From: Hemibagrus wyckioides
Lineage: Eukaryota > Chordata > Actinopteri > Siluriformes > Bagridae
Assembly: GCF_019097595.1 (NCBI RefSeq)
Contig: NC_080727.1
Span: 8,330,001-8,394,000 of the forward strand
Direction of reading: 5' to 3'
Length of the DNA stretch: 64,000 bases
In this document: one piece after another, positions 13,140 to 25,400 of the stretch
Numbering within the stretch: position 1 is the stretch's first letter
How the letters are laid out: each line of letters starts with the position of its first letter
Notes under the pieces: generated by a model
Seen by the model: only the letters and a program-made list of their open reading frames with translations
Told to the model about the DNA's origin: nothing
The model's database searches: none
Translations under genes and position numbers: made by a program

Positions 13140-16100
13140 GCTATGTGTCTGGTCTCTTATGTGCAAACCATTATAGCATGTGCAGGAGTTATCATTATTC
13201 ACGGCATATTATACTGCTGTATTTCCACACATTTTCTTTCACAGGTTTTTAGAGCATGTTGTCCTCACACTTTGAGACACAAGACTCATATCAGTCGCAT
13301 AATAAAGAAGAGTCCGGAGTCAACCTTTAGTGACACAGAAGGCTGTTCCTTCTGCGTTGATTTTGTCTTTTTCTCAGAAATATGAAGAGCGCACCAGCAT
13401 ATCTCTCTACGCTTACGAACGTCTCATTTTAAGCAAGGTCAGAATACTATTTTTGAGAATTTCCACCATTTCAAATGAACTGTGTAATGAAGCCAGATGG
13501 ACCATTATTTCCGAGGAACAAAAAGTCTCCCTTTTTCCAAGTAACCACATTTTTTTTTTTTGTATTAATATTCTATATGTGATAGAGTCTAAGGGTAATA
13601 TGATATCTGTGGAAATGTGTTCAAGTCTAGTCGCTGTAAAGTGTGTAAGGTGAAGGCAAGTCATCATATGTAATAAAGTGTATGTGTATGTGTGTGTGTG
13701 CAAGTGTGTGAAGCCAAATAAATGAACTTAATTCCAAGTACGTGTGCCGAAGGTATTGTTTAACAAGGGTCAAGCACTCTGAAACACACTGACGAGACCA
13801 TGTGATCCGATGCATGTAGAAAGCACAATTATCGTTGCACTTGAACACTTGAAGAGATGAGAGTGATTCTCTCTGTAAATGGCCAGGGAAAAGAATAAGT
13901 AATGTATGAAATGTAGCTGATGGTTGTTAATGTAATACAAGCAGCTACTTATAGGGTCTGCTTAGCTTTTACTTATGGGAAAAAAATCAATTCTGTGGCT
14001 TATCCTCATGAAAAGAGAATGCATTGTGTAATCACAGAGTCTCTGCAGGAAGTTTATAGAAAAGTGCAGGGTGGATCTTCAGGCAAATCTGGGCACATGG
14101 AGGGAACACACCCTGAAGTGAAAGTCAGTCTATTGTTGGTGAATCAAACGTACATTTTAGCCTGTAAATAAATCTAAAAATATACAACATAGCTCAACAT
14201 AGTAGCATGATACCTAGCATGCTGTACCAACCGAGTCATTACAGACAACAATAACTGACAATGTTCATTACTACCACATGTTTTACTGTTTAAAACCAAT
14301 TGATGATCTGAAAACAATATGAAAATTTAAAGCCAATGGCGTGTGAACAGATTAAATTTTCTATGGAATTTTCACAAAGGGCTTTTTAAATAACAGTGCA
14401 ATACCATGCATTGTATAATATTCATCCCCATCTAAACTTCTCCATATTTTGTAGTGTTACGACGCGGAATTAATCTTTTTGTTGCTGTTCCTGTTAGTGG
14501 AGGTTTCATTAGTATGGTGTAGTATTAACACCCCAGTTCAATTCCTGGCTAGGTGTTTCAGCACTCTATATTAAGCTCCCGGCACTGTTCATTAGCACAT
14601 CTGTGTCTAATTAGAGTTAGACTATTTCATTTCATACTGTGACACTATTATTATGTAGCATGCAATAACAATACTATCTACTACCTTTGCTGTAAATACT
14701 GCTGATCAACTTTCTCCTTTCGATCACTTTAGATTGCGATTGTGAAACATATTAGAGATATAAGATAATGCTCTCCGCCATATTGTTGGTTTAACTGGAA
14801 ATACAAACAAGAGACCCGTAGACCTCTGAATCTGATGCACTTGTCCAGACGTATTGACAAATAATATTTTAATCTTTAAAAAAAAAAAAGGTGGTCCACT
14901 AATATTTTTCCGTCCTCACACTCAAAATAATTGGGGCGCAATTAGAACACAGTTGAAATTGGGTTTCCATGGGAACATTCTGCTCATTTCATTTTCTGTG
15001 CAGTCCTTATCACATTCTTTTGTGCTGGGTTGAAAGATGGGAACAGATAGTGTGAGTCAAGGAAGAATGAATCTGCTGACACTTTTTTCGCAGCAGGCAC
15101 CCGGGGAGGTCAGCGCAAAGCTGACAATGATTCACTGGTTCTGTCCTAATTCATTCACTCCGAAATCCTTCCACCTGCCTTACATACTCACTCACACTCT
15201 CACACACTTACAGAGGAACTTCTATTCTAAACTGCAATCAAATTGAGTGAGCTGAACTCTGGCAATCGGTGGTATAAAACTAAAAAAAAAAATGTCCAAT
15301 TAGTTTGTCAGGAGGCAGGAAGTTATATTCCAGAAAATGCTTGAATACTTGAATAATTACCCCGGTTCATATTTTTTGGATAGCACCTTTTTTTAATAGC
15401 AGGTTTAGCTACTAAACAACAGTCTGCTAACACCGAGTTGAAGACTTGTACACCTGCTCATTCATGCAATTATCCAATCAGTCAATCATGTGGAAGCAGA
15501 GCAGTACACAAAATCATGCAGATGCAGGTCAAGAGCTTCAGGTAATATTCACACCAAAGATCAGAATGGATAGGAAACTGTGTTCTTAGTGACTCTGACA
15601 GAGGCATTGTTCAGATCCAGCTTTACTTCCTGGTTAAAAAGTTGTAGACACCTGAAGATCACACATGTATGTGATTCTTCCTGAGATTGTTGGAAGCTAA
15701 CAATCTGTTATTATCAGATATAGTTCAGTTTAAGAAATTGGGTAATATAATTACCATTTTAGATTTAGAATAAAACACATTTAATCACAATACAACAAAT
15801 TTGTGAAGCCAATTTTGCTCCCAAAACAGTTTGTAATCAAGTCTTACACGTGTCTTGTGCATGGTTGGTATAAAAACCAGTAGCTAGTCTGAAACGTCAT
15901 GGTTAACACTGGACAATCAAGATGCTATTGGTGAAATAAAACTTGTACATGAACTCTTGGACACTTCTGCACATCCTTTATATTAAGTAGTTTTGTTTTC
16001 CTTAAGAGTGCCACTTAAACCATCTGTATAGTGCCTCAAAGGGAACAATCACACACTCCAGATTTAATATCCCATGCATGGCATTAATATCCTCTTTAAC

Positions 16101-16796
16101 TTTTTTCCACCTTTTGTAATTCACTCTTTACTTGGTAAACAAGCAAGCACATTACACTAATACCCACAAATCCTCCATGGGTAAACGATGGGGCTTTTTG
16201 CAGCTGTGCTTCTTAGAGCAAATCAATATCAGCTGCTAATCACTATGAGCTTTGTTTATTTTACTGTTAATACCCTCTCCTGTCTATTGATTAGATTCAA
16301 AATATCCAGGTTAATTAAATCAGGATGTTAATCTCAATGCCTTGTATCGACCAGGGCAGCCTCTGTGTTCAGGTAGCAGTCAAAGATGTGTGAGGGAAGA
16401 TTCAGGCATCTAGACCACCTATCTACTCTTAGATTACAAACACACACATAAACTCAGCGTCAATAGAGAATCTCTGCCCAGGATCTCTACGTACCAATTT
16501 AGCTTTAGGAATTAAGCCTTTACATTCAAAGCAAAGCCGCATCAATTAATCCTTTTGTCCATTTGAGGTAAAAAAAAAAAAATAGCCCAGAGATAAGGGG
16601 TCAAAATGTGCACGAAGCCTCAAATAACATATTGTGTTGAACTTAATCGCTCTAAAAGAAAGATTATAGAGAGGACACCCTCCATCAATGAATCTAATTC
16701 TTTAAAATTATTATAAAGAATTGCTATATTTTTATAAGGCTTAATACACAGTATACAGTATAGTGTCCGGTATATATAGTCTAGTAATTATAAAAT
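13140..16796. other. Intergenic, no gene seen
   Basis: About 3.6 kb without recognisable exons, transposons or long tandem repeats. Poly-A and poly-T runs occur near 13,551, 14,879, 15,281 and 16,569. The stretch 16,180-16,350 is repeat-free and AT-rich; it could be conserved non-coding sequence, but only a cross-species alignment could show it. Confidence 0.4.
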
Positions 16797-16850
16797 TTAT
16801 TTCATTTCAATTCAATTTTATGTGTGTAGCACATTTAACAATGGACATTG
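16797..16850 (+). repeat. Dispersed teleost repeat, copy 3 (fragment)
   Basis: Shares GTGTAGCA and AACAATGGACA with the start of the copy at 4,545. Only the first 50 bp or so are recognisable. Confidence 0.45.
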
Positions 16851-17162
16851 TTGAATATTTAAAAAAGAAATCAGAATACAAATTAAAATTGATTTTTTTT
16901 ATCAATTGTTTGATTTGTTTTGTTTATTTATTTATTTCATTTTAATATATATTTATTTTTATATTTATAAAACTAGTGAACTAGTGACCTTTTATATAAT
17001 AATCTAGTTTTTACAATTGTATTACACTGGCTTATATGTATTTTTTTATCTGTATTTTATATTTTTTAATGACTTCAGTGAAACAGATCATTGTGATTTT
17101 TGGATAAAATTAGTGCCACAGCCAGGAGCCAAGAGATTGGCTGTGTCCTCTGTCAGTCACAG

Positions 17163-19977
17163 GGGATGGGTGACTATGTGCTCATGGGTGATTATGTGTT
17201 TATGGATGGCTATGTTGCCATGGGTGACATTGTGCTCATGGGTGGCTATGTTCTCGTGGGTGACTATGTTCTCATAGGTAGCTATGTGCTCATCGGTGAC
17301 TATGGTCTCAGGGGTGACTATAAGCTCATGAGTGACTATGTTCTCATGGGTGACTATGTGGTCAAGGGTGAATATGTGCTCATGGATGACTGTGTTTTCA
17401 TGAGTGACTATGTTCTCATGGATGACTATGGTCTCATGGGTAACTATGTTCTCCTGGGTGACTATGTGTTCATTTGTGACTATGTGCTCATGAGTGACTA
17501 TGTGTTCATGGGTGACTATGTGCTCATGAGTGACTATGTTCTCCTGGGTGACTATGTGTTCATTTGTGACTATGTGCTCATGAGTGACTATGTGTTCATT
17601 TGTGACTAAGGTCTCATGAGTGACTATGTGTTCATGGGTGACTATGTGTTCATGAGTGACTATGTGTTCATGGGTGACTATGTGCTCCTGAGTGACTATG
17701 TTCTCATGGGTGACTATGTGTTCATGGGTGACTATGTTCTCATAGGTGACTATGGTCTCATGAGTGACTATGTTCTCATGGGTGACTATGTGTTCATGGG
17801 TGACTAAGGTCTCATGAGTGACTATGTGTTTATTTGTGACTATGGTCTCATGAGTGACTATGTGTTTATTTGTGACTATGGTCTCATGGGTAACTATGTT
17901 CTCCTGGGTGACTATGTGTTCATTTGTGACTATGTGCTCATGAGTGACTATGTGTTCATGGGTGACTATGTGTTCATGGGTGACTATGTGTTCATGGGTG
18001 ACTATGTGTTCATGAGTGACTATGTGTTCATGGGTGACTATGTGCTCATGAGTGACTATGTGCTCCTGGGTGACTATGTGTTCATTTGTGACTATGTGCT
18101 CATGAGTGTCTATGTGTTCATGGGTGACTATGTGTTCATGGGTGACTATGTGTTCATGAGTGACTATGTGTTCATGGGTGACTATGTGCTCATGAGTGAC
18201 TATGTTCTCCTGGGTGACTATGTGTTCATTTGTGACTATGTGCTCATGAGTGACTATGTGTTCATGGGTGACTATGTGTTCATGAGTGACTATGTGTTCA
18301 TGGGTGACTATGTGTTCATGGGTGACTATGTGTTCATGGGTGACTATGTGTTCATGAGTGACTATGTGTTCATGGGTGACTATGTGCTCATGAGTGACTA
18401 TGTTCTCATGGGTGACTATGTGTTCATGGGTGACTATGTTCTCATAGGTGACTATGGTCTCATGAGTGACTATGTTCTCATGGGTGACTATGTGTTCATG
18501 GGTGACTATGTTCTCATAGGTGACTATGGTCTCATGAGTGACTATGTTCTCATGGGTGACTATGTGTTCATGGGTGACTATGTTCTCATAGGTGACTATG
18601 GTCTCATGGGTGACTATGGTCTCATGGGTGACTATGTGTTCATTTGTGACTAAGGTCTCATGAGTGACTATGTGTTTATTTGTGACTATGGTCTCATGAG
18701 TGACTATGTTCTCATGGGTGACGATATGTTCATGGGTAAATATGTTCACATGGGTGACTATGTGTTCATTTGTGACTATGTGCTCATGAGTGACTATGTG
18801 TTCATGGGTGACTATGGTCTCATGAGTGACTATGTGTTTATTTGTGACTATGGTCTCATGAGTGACTATGTTCTCATGGATGACTATGGTCTCATGGGTA
18901 ACTATGTTCTCCTGGGTGACTATGTGTTCATTTGTGACTATGTGCTCATGAGTGACTATGTGTTCATGGGTGACTATGTGCTCATGAGTGACTATGTGTT
19001 CATGGGTGACTATGTGCTCATGAGTGACTATGTGTTCATGGGTGACTATGTGCTCCTGAGTGACTATGTGTTCATGGGTGACTATGTGTTCATGGGTGAC
19101 TATGTGTTCATGAGTGACTATGTGTTCATGGGTGACTATGTGCTCATGAGTGACTATGTGTTCATGAGTGACTATGTGTTCATGGGTGACTATGTGCTCA
19201 TGAGTGTCTATGTGTTCATGGGTGACTATGTGTTCATGGGTGACTATGTGTTCATGGGTGACTATGTGTTCATGAGTGACTATGTGTTCATGGGTGACTA
19301 TGTGCTCATGAGTGACTATGTTCTCCTGGGTGACTATGTGTTCATTTGTGACTATGTGCTCATGAGTGTCTATGTGTTCATGGGTGACTATGCGTTCATG
19401 GGTGACTATGTGTTCATGGGTGACTATGTGTTCATGGGTGACTATGTGCTCATGAGTGACTATGTTCTCCTGGGTGACTATGTGTTCATTTGTGACTATG
19501 TGCTCATGAGTGTCTATGTGTTCATGGGTGACTATGCGTTCATGGGTGACTATGTGTTCATGGGTGACTATGTGTTCATGGGTGACTATGTGTTCATGGG
19601 TGACTATGTGTTCATGAGTGACTATGTGTTCATGAGTGACTATGTGTTCATGGGTGACTATGTGTTCATGGGTGACTATGTGCTCATGAGTGACTATGTT
19701 CTCCTGGGTGACTATGTGCTCATGAGTGTCTATGTGTTCATGGGTGACTATGTGTTCATGGGTGACTATGTGTTCATGAGTGACTATGTGTTCATGGGTG
19801 ACTATGTGTTCATGGGTGACTATGTGTTCATGAGTGACTATGTGTTCATGAGTGACTATGTGTTCATGGGTGACTATGTGCTCATGAGTGACTATGTTCT
19901 CCTGGGTGACTATGTGTTCATTTGTGACTATGTGCTCATGAGTGACTATGTGTTCATTTGTGACTATGTGCTCATGT
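17163..19977. repeat. 18-bp minisatellite, about 156 copies
   Basis: Consensus unit is TGACTATGTGTTCATGGG. The TGACTATG anchor at 17,171 and the one at 19,925 are 2,754 bp apart, exactly 153 x 18, so the array shows no net indel over its length. Variable positions are few: GTGTTC/GTGCTC/GTTCTC/GGTCTC, ATGGG/ATGAG/CTGGG/ATTTG, and rare TATG to TAAG. Because 18 is divisible by 3, stop-free frames run through the array on both strands: hexapeptides like MGDYVF forward and THEHIV in reverse. The array ends abruptly in unique DNA after GTGCTCATG at 19,975. The left edge is more diverged than the centre. Confidence 0.95.
18405..18620. repeat. 72-bp higher-order repeat, three tandem copies
   Basis: Within the minisatellite, four successive 18-bp variants (starting GTTCTCATGG, GTGTTCATGG, GTTCTCATAG and GGTCTCATGA/G) recur as a block three times in a row. 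A single block of the same order also occurs near 17,700-17,771. This points to recent block duplication of four units. Confidence 0.75.
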
Positions 19978-21264
19978 ACGGCAAGAGGAAGAGGGAAGAT
20001 AACACTTGTCCTGTGAAGTAGCAGTACAAAAAGATGCTGTTAGCTGGTCTCAGAGGAAGAATGTTTTATCCTTCGGCCTCCTCGGTTGGAGATTTAAAAA
20101 AATGACTGCTGCATAAACATACACACCATGTGTGTAATTAATGAATTAATTCAGTTTATTCGTTGTTTTAGTTTCTGATTTTTACCTGTATTTGTCTCAG
20201 GTTCTTGCATAAATTTGTTTAAAGAAAGCGGTAAGTTTGGAAAGTTTTTGTTTTGTTTATAATTCATCAATAATAATTTGTCTGTGTCTATTTTATTGAA
20301 AAGAAGGATTCAATTCTGTAAACATGTTTGGAAATCTGACATTAGGTTCTTATGCACTAAAAAAAAAAAAACACCTGTCATGTCAATTTGTAGCAGTGGA
20401 GCATCAATAGTATCTCTATGTCTGTGTCTTTGTTCTCCCTGAGCATTGTGCTTTTTTTTTTTTTTACAAAGTTTTACATTGCTTTTTATCTACTGTGCCA
20501 CAGGCATAGGCACAAATAAGAAAGTTCAAATGCACGCTTACCCTGGAAGCTGTATTTGCTCTCTGCTGAGATCGTCAGGTGTACTGCTGAGACTGTCATT
20601 TTGTTATTACTACAAGCAGTGTGTTTGTGTGCTCATGTTATTATAAGACATTTTAGATTCTATATTATTGTAGATAATTGTACATTAGCCTAGGGAAAAA
20701 GCACAACTTGCACAAACACATGTGTAATGGAGCCTAGGAATGAGTGCTGATTTTCTTTTTCTTTTTCCATTTTGTACTTTCCTTGCAGTTCTCTGGTAGC
20801 CGTGGAAACAGCTGCTGGACTGATGGTGACAAAAAAAAAAAAAAACAGATGGATGGAAAGAAGGACAAAGGCATCAACTGTTTCTTTACTGTGTCCTTAT
20901 TTCATGTTCCAGCCATCATTCATTTACTCTTTATCTTACAGTATCATCTTCAAAAAAAAACACAGAGTAAAGATATTCATTAATCAGGGCTTCAAAAACT
21001 CGTTAGTTCTAGTTTGTCTCTAAAAAAGTTCACTGTATAAAAAGAGAGAGAGAGCTAGAAAAATAACTGCAAAATTGTAACCTACTGGATCTCTAATTTA
21101 AGGATAATTAGTAGTTAGTTAATGAGATATAACTCTACAGAGACAATTAAACCTTTTGCTAAAAACAATTAAAGCCTGGCTCGGGGACAAGTAACACATT
21201 TTTTAACATTTTTGTTAAGTATCCCTTAATTGTGTTTTAGGTAGAAGAGAGAACTCATTATTGG
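19978..21264. other. Intergenic, no gene seen
   Basis: No exon or repeat family recognised. Homopolymer runs lie at about 20,360, 20,452 and 20,830. Confidence 0.45.
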
Positions 21265-21440
21265 CATTTAGCGGATGTCCTTATCCAGAGCAACTTACAA
21301 TTTTATCTCTTTTTTTTTAACAATTGAGGGCCTTGCTCAGGGGCCCAGCAGTGGCAGCTTGGTGGACCTGGGATTCAAACTCACAACCAATCAATCCAGC
21401 ACCTTCACCATGAAGCTACCAACCACATCTCCCAATTATA
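21265..21440 (-). repeat. tRNA-derived SINE, minus strand
   Basis: On the plus strand, a GGATGTCCTTATCCAGAGC block is followed by CAGGGGCCCAGCAGTGGCAG and by GGGATTCAAACTCACAACC, the complement of a tRNA B-box region. The same order is seen at 60,455-60,640 and 61,680-61,880. Confidence 0.7.
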
Positions 21441-21444
21441 GCTA

Positions 21445-22450
21445 CAATGGATATCAAATATCTACACACCAGTTAAAATTGTAGGTTTTTTGTGATGTCA
21501 AACCATGAACCAATCACATGCAATCTTGTGTTCAAAAGTAATTATTCAGCTGTCATCAATGCAATGATTCCTATAAAGATTTCTGCAGAATCTTCTTGGT
21601 CTCATCTGATAGAGCCTATACCGTACCACTGAGCACTGTAAAGGCTCCTTTTATGAAAAGGACAAGAAAAAACTTACAAGGGAGGCTAGCAGTACTGATT
21701 TCTCTCTGCATGTGACAACAATCTCTCAGTTTCTTCACATATATTGGCTATAGGGCAACAAGCTGTTTCTCACAGAAAACATCCAAGTTCAACTAAATCA
21801 CCTCAAATCATTTGGAAAAATGTGTTATGGTCTGATGCCACCAATTCTAAAGGTATAATAAGTCCAAAGGTATGTTTGGTGCAAAAACCAGAAGAACATC
21901 ATACCTACAGTACAGTGCAACACGATGGTGGCAGCATCGTAGTCAAAAACTAGGGCTGGAAAAAAAAATCTATGAATGAAAAGCCACAAATACCAGTCAA
22001 TTGTAGTACAAAGCCTTCAGGTGCCTGCTGTTAAGCTTAAAAATGAAAAGGAATTTAAAATTTCATGAAGACAGTGACCCAAAGCATACATCCAAATCAG
22101 CAAAGGAACGGCTTAACCGAAAGATTATCAGTGTTTTTGAGCCAAAGCCCAAATGCGAATCCAGCTACAAATCTGTGAGGTGGCATGAAGCAGGCTGTGC
22201 ACAGGAGATGCCCTTGGATGGCAAGAAAGAGGGAAAATATTGCCAAATCACGAGTGGCTAGAAAAAAATTAATTAATTAATTAAAGCGTGCTTCAACAAA
22301 GAATTAAAGGGGTGTACATACCTTTATTATTGTAATAATTGTTCTATTTTCTCAAAAATGTTTCTTTATAATAAGGGTGAAAAGGTTCTGATATGATTCA
22401 TCTCATTGTAAAAGGGGTGTGTAGACCTTTTATGTCCACCGGATATGTTA
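21445..22450 (+). mobile_element. Degenerate Tc1-like element, second family
   Basis: The ends are inverted: ATCTACACACC near 21,461 and GGTGTGTAGACC near 22,418. Between them are scraps that translate as a Tc1 transposase, including TGGTCTGATG at 21,827 (around the first catalytic Asp), GATGGTGGCAGCATC at 21,924 and CAGTGACCCAAAGCA at 22,072 (around the second). Many frameshifts and stops are present. It differs from copies A-C in both its ends and its coding sequence. Confidence 0.65.
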
Positions 22451-24263
22451 CACACACAGTCGACAGGTTCATACACATGTAAGTATGCAGTCTGTCAAGA
22501 AACTTCTTAAAACAAACTTTAGTGCTACTTTATTCATGCATTTTCAAAAAAATTAAATTAAATTTTAATACACAGACAGAGAGACTAAGCACAGAGCGTA
22601 TAGAGAAATGTTTATTATTTTATAGGAAAAATATTTTCCCATCCCATCCTTCCTGCCATTCTGTATGAACATAAAGCATGCAAATGAATAGATTTTCTTA
22701 CAGAAAATCTATTAAATACACCAAAAGCCAGCAAATGCAAAAACATTATTTATTACCTGAAATACACCAGGCAGATCTGCAAGTCCTTCAAATAACCCTA
22801 ATATCAGAAAAACTTTTTAATTAGTCATTAATAAGTTAATGTCTTATGAGATTCAATCTATGTATAGCTTTAAACGAATTACACAATGTAATGTACTGAT
22901 GTTAAGATTTAGTGATTAGCTAATTATTACATAAACACTGTTCAAGTGGAAGTTTTTCCAAGAATGGAAAAAAAAAAACATTTTATTTTATTCCTGGTGA
23001 AAGATACGTTTTACTTTATAAAAATGATTTGCATTATTTATATTTTGACATCAGAGCGGAAAGAGAGGAAGGTTAAGCAGACGTCATGACGTTTTTGCCC
23101 CAGTTGCATTCTCATTTGCATATTTTTCATTTCATTCACACACACTTCACATGGAGTTCTGCCGAAGAGCGTGAATTTCTATATGGTCTACATTAGCTGG
23201 ATGGCAGTTAATTATTTATTACATGCTATAATGTCTCCAAACTGCCTTTACTTAAAATACTGTTCATTTCTTCCTATTACAAGCTGATACCATTTTTTTA
23301 AACCTTTTAAATAAACCATGTGAGTCTGCCTAGTAATAATACTCTGTCAAATCCCACTATATATACTGGAACTATGTCAATTTGCCATAAAAAACATATT
23401 AAATCTAATGTTATACTCTAATGTTATATAGGCATGAATGAGAAAACAGACAAAAAGGTTAATTACTAATATAAACCTAATGTATTGCAAGCATCCTGCA
23501 AAATGAAACGTTATCAAATGTATCTAATATTTCCTATTATAACATTGCTACTAAACTATGTCGACGTATTTTTATTACCAGTTTCAAGTTTGTTTTATTG
23601 GTGAGTTATGTTTCTGTCAGTTATGCCAATAGAATAAGAAGTTTTAAAGTTGGAAAGTAAAAGTGTGGATATTCTTGTATATAGTTTATGCAGTATTATT
23701 TTCATGTTGTGACATATGAAAACGTGTCGATAATCGAGACATTTTTGTGTGCTAAGTTTTAATTATTTTTGCAGGCTACAGCACCCAAGCATCTGTCACA
23801 CAGATACAATACATATTTTTCAGCTCGCCATGGTTTCCAGATATAAACACTGTAAAATACGGGCTGACAGACTCCAACTTAATGTTAAGGGATGCATAAA
23901 GAGCAATATTGAGGAAGCTTAATGATGATGTAGAAACTCTCTCAGTTTTGCAGTATGTAACAGTGAAATACCTTAGTGTGGCACTTTGTATCTAAACTTT
24001 GCTAATTCAAGAGAAGTAATGTTGTTTATAGCATCTACAAAAGTTTGTCCAACATCACTGTAATGCCTTGGTGTCTGGTGTTACAGTTGGTGCATAAGCA
24101 AGCTTGATTTAAACAGAAATATAGAAGATTCTGAGAAGGGATGGAATAAGATTAAATGGTTGGACTGGATCTGAGGTTATTTGTGGTTTTAAGGATCCAG
24201 GATGACCAGTTGAATAGTAAGTTCAAGTTTTCTGTAGGTGTGTTCTGTTGTTCCTGGATAATT
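22451..24263. other. Intergenic, no gene seen
   Basis: No coding exon recognised. A short stretch near 23,050-23,160 holds a CRE-like palindrome and an octamer motif, listed separately. Confidence 0.4.
23081..23092. promoter_or_regulatory. CRE-like palindrome with nearby octamer
   Basis: ACGTCATGACGT is a perfect 12-bp palindrome built of two half cAMP-response elements. An ATTTGCAT octamer (POU-factor type) lies 21 bp downstream at 23,114-23,121. Short motifs occur by chance, and no gene is close by. Confidence 0.2.
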
Positions 24264-25136
24264 TTAGGTTTCATCCAGGTAACATGCATGTAGGTGTTTT
24301 ATCGGGTTGAGGTCAGGACTCTGTGCAGGCCAGTCAAGTTCATCCACACCAGACTCTGTCATCCATGTCTTTATGGACCTTGCTTTGTGCACTGGTGCAC
24401 AGTCATGTTGGAAGAGGAAGGGGCCAGCTCCAAACTGTTCCCACAAAGTTGGGAGCATGGAATTGTCCAAAATGTCTTGGTATGCTGAAGCATTCAGAGT
24501 TCCTTTCACTGGAACTAAGGGGCCAAGCCCAGCTCCTGAAAAACAACCCCACACCATAATCCCCCCTCCACCAAACTTTACACTTGGCACAATGCAGTCA
24601 GACAAGTACCGTTCTCCTGGCAACCGCCAAACCCAGACTCGTCCATCAGATTGCCAGATGGAGAAGCGCGATTCGTCACTCCAGAGAACGCGTCTCCACT
24701 ACTCTAGAGTCCAGTGGCGGCGTGCTTTACACCACTGCATCCGACGCTTTGCATTGCACTTGGTGATGTATGGCTTGGATGCAGCTGCTCGGCCATGGAA
24801 ACCCATTCCATGAAGCTCTCTGCGCACTGTTCTTGAGCTAATCTGAAGGCCACATGAAGTTTGGAGGTCTGTAGCGATTGACTCTGCAGAAAGTTGGCGA
24901 CCTCTTCGCACTATGCGCCTCAGCATCCGCTGACCCCGCTCCGTCAGTTTACGTGGCCTACCACTTCGTGGCTGAGTTGCTGTCGTTCCCAAACACTTCC
25001 ACGTTCTTATAATACAGCTGACAGTTGACTGTGGAATATTTAGGAGTGAGGAAATTTCACGACTGGATTTGTTGCACAGGTGGCATCCTATCACAGTTCC
25101 ACGCTGGAATTCACTGAGCTCCTGAGAGCGACCCAT
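24264..25136 (-). pseudogene. Tc1 transposase pseudogene (copy B)
   Basis: Starts [17 protein letters not shown] at 25,136 and keeps one frame with the rest of the core. It is broken by a single amber codon: CAG to TAG after HWTLE, at about 24,698. Downstream the frame stays open through [10 protein letters not shown], the second Asp in [11 protein letters not shown], and SPDLNPIK. The family's catalytic Glu (PIEHL) is Lys here, a GAA to AAA change. The frame then runs into unrelated sequence and stops at 24,264. It lacks both a continuous frame and the catalytic Glu. Confidence 0.85.
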
Positions 25137-25272
25137 TCTTTCACAAATGTTTGTAAAAACAGTCTGCATGACTAGGTGCTTGATTTTATACACCTGTGGC
25201 CATGGAAGTGATTGGAACACCTGATTCTGATTATTTGGATGAGTGAGCGAATACTTTTGGCAATATAGTGTA
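24264..25272 (-). mobile_element. Tc1-like transposon, copy B, 3' truncated
   Basis: Same family as copy A. The 5' inverted repeat is intact at 25,242-25,272 (GAGCGAATACTTTTGGCAAT). Homology stops near 24,290, just past the third catalytic residue, so the 3' end and its inverted repeat are missing. The 5' end abuts the tail of a SINE (25,283 onward). Confidence 0.88.
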
Positions 25273-25282
25273 TCTGTGTCTG

Positions 25283-25400
25283 GTATCCTGTTATAGACTG
25301 AGATCCCACTGAGGGTGTATTCTCACACAAGGCGATGCCCAAGGTTCCTTTGATAGGCTATGGATCCTCCATGACCCCGATCAGGATAAAGTGGCAACAG
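25283..25400 (+). repeat. SINE 3' portion
   Basis: GAGGGTGTATTCTCACACAAGG followed later by CATGACCCCGATCAGGATAAAG is the conserved tail of the tRNA-derived SINE also present at 28,785-29,085. The head is absent; Tc1 copy B lies just upstream and may have separated them. Confidence 0.55.

Noticed and set aside
12717..13202. Tyr/Ile/Ser-rich open frames around 13 kb
   Set aside because: Translations of (TA)n, (GA)n and (TAGA)n.
13143..13653. Overlapping open frames at 13.1-13.7 kb as exons
   Set aside because: No conserved protein recognised and no consistent pair of splice sites.
15880..15950. Promoter-like GGTATAAAAACC at about 15.87 kb
   Set aside because: An isolated TATA-like word with no recognisable exon downstream.
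17163..19977. CRISPR-like array
   Set aside because: Units are directly adjacent with no spacers, and the DNA is eukaryotic.
17157..20021. 530- and 453-codon open frames as protein-coding genes
   Set aside because: They are forced by a stop-free 18-bp repeat, run on both strands, lack unique domains or splice signals, and are interrupted wherever one unit mutates to TAA.
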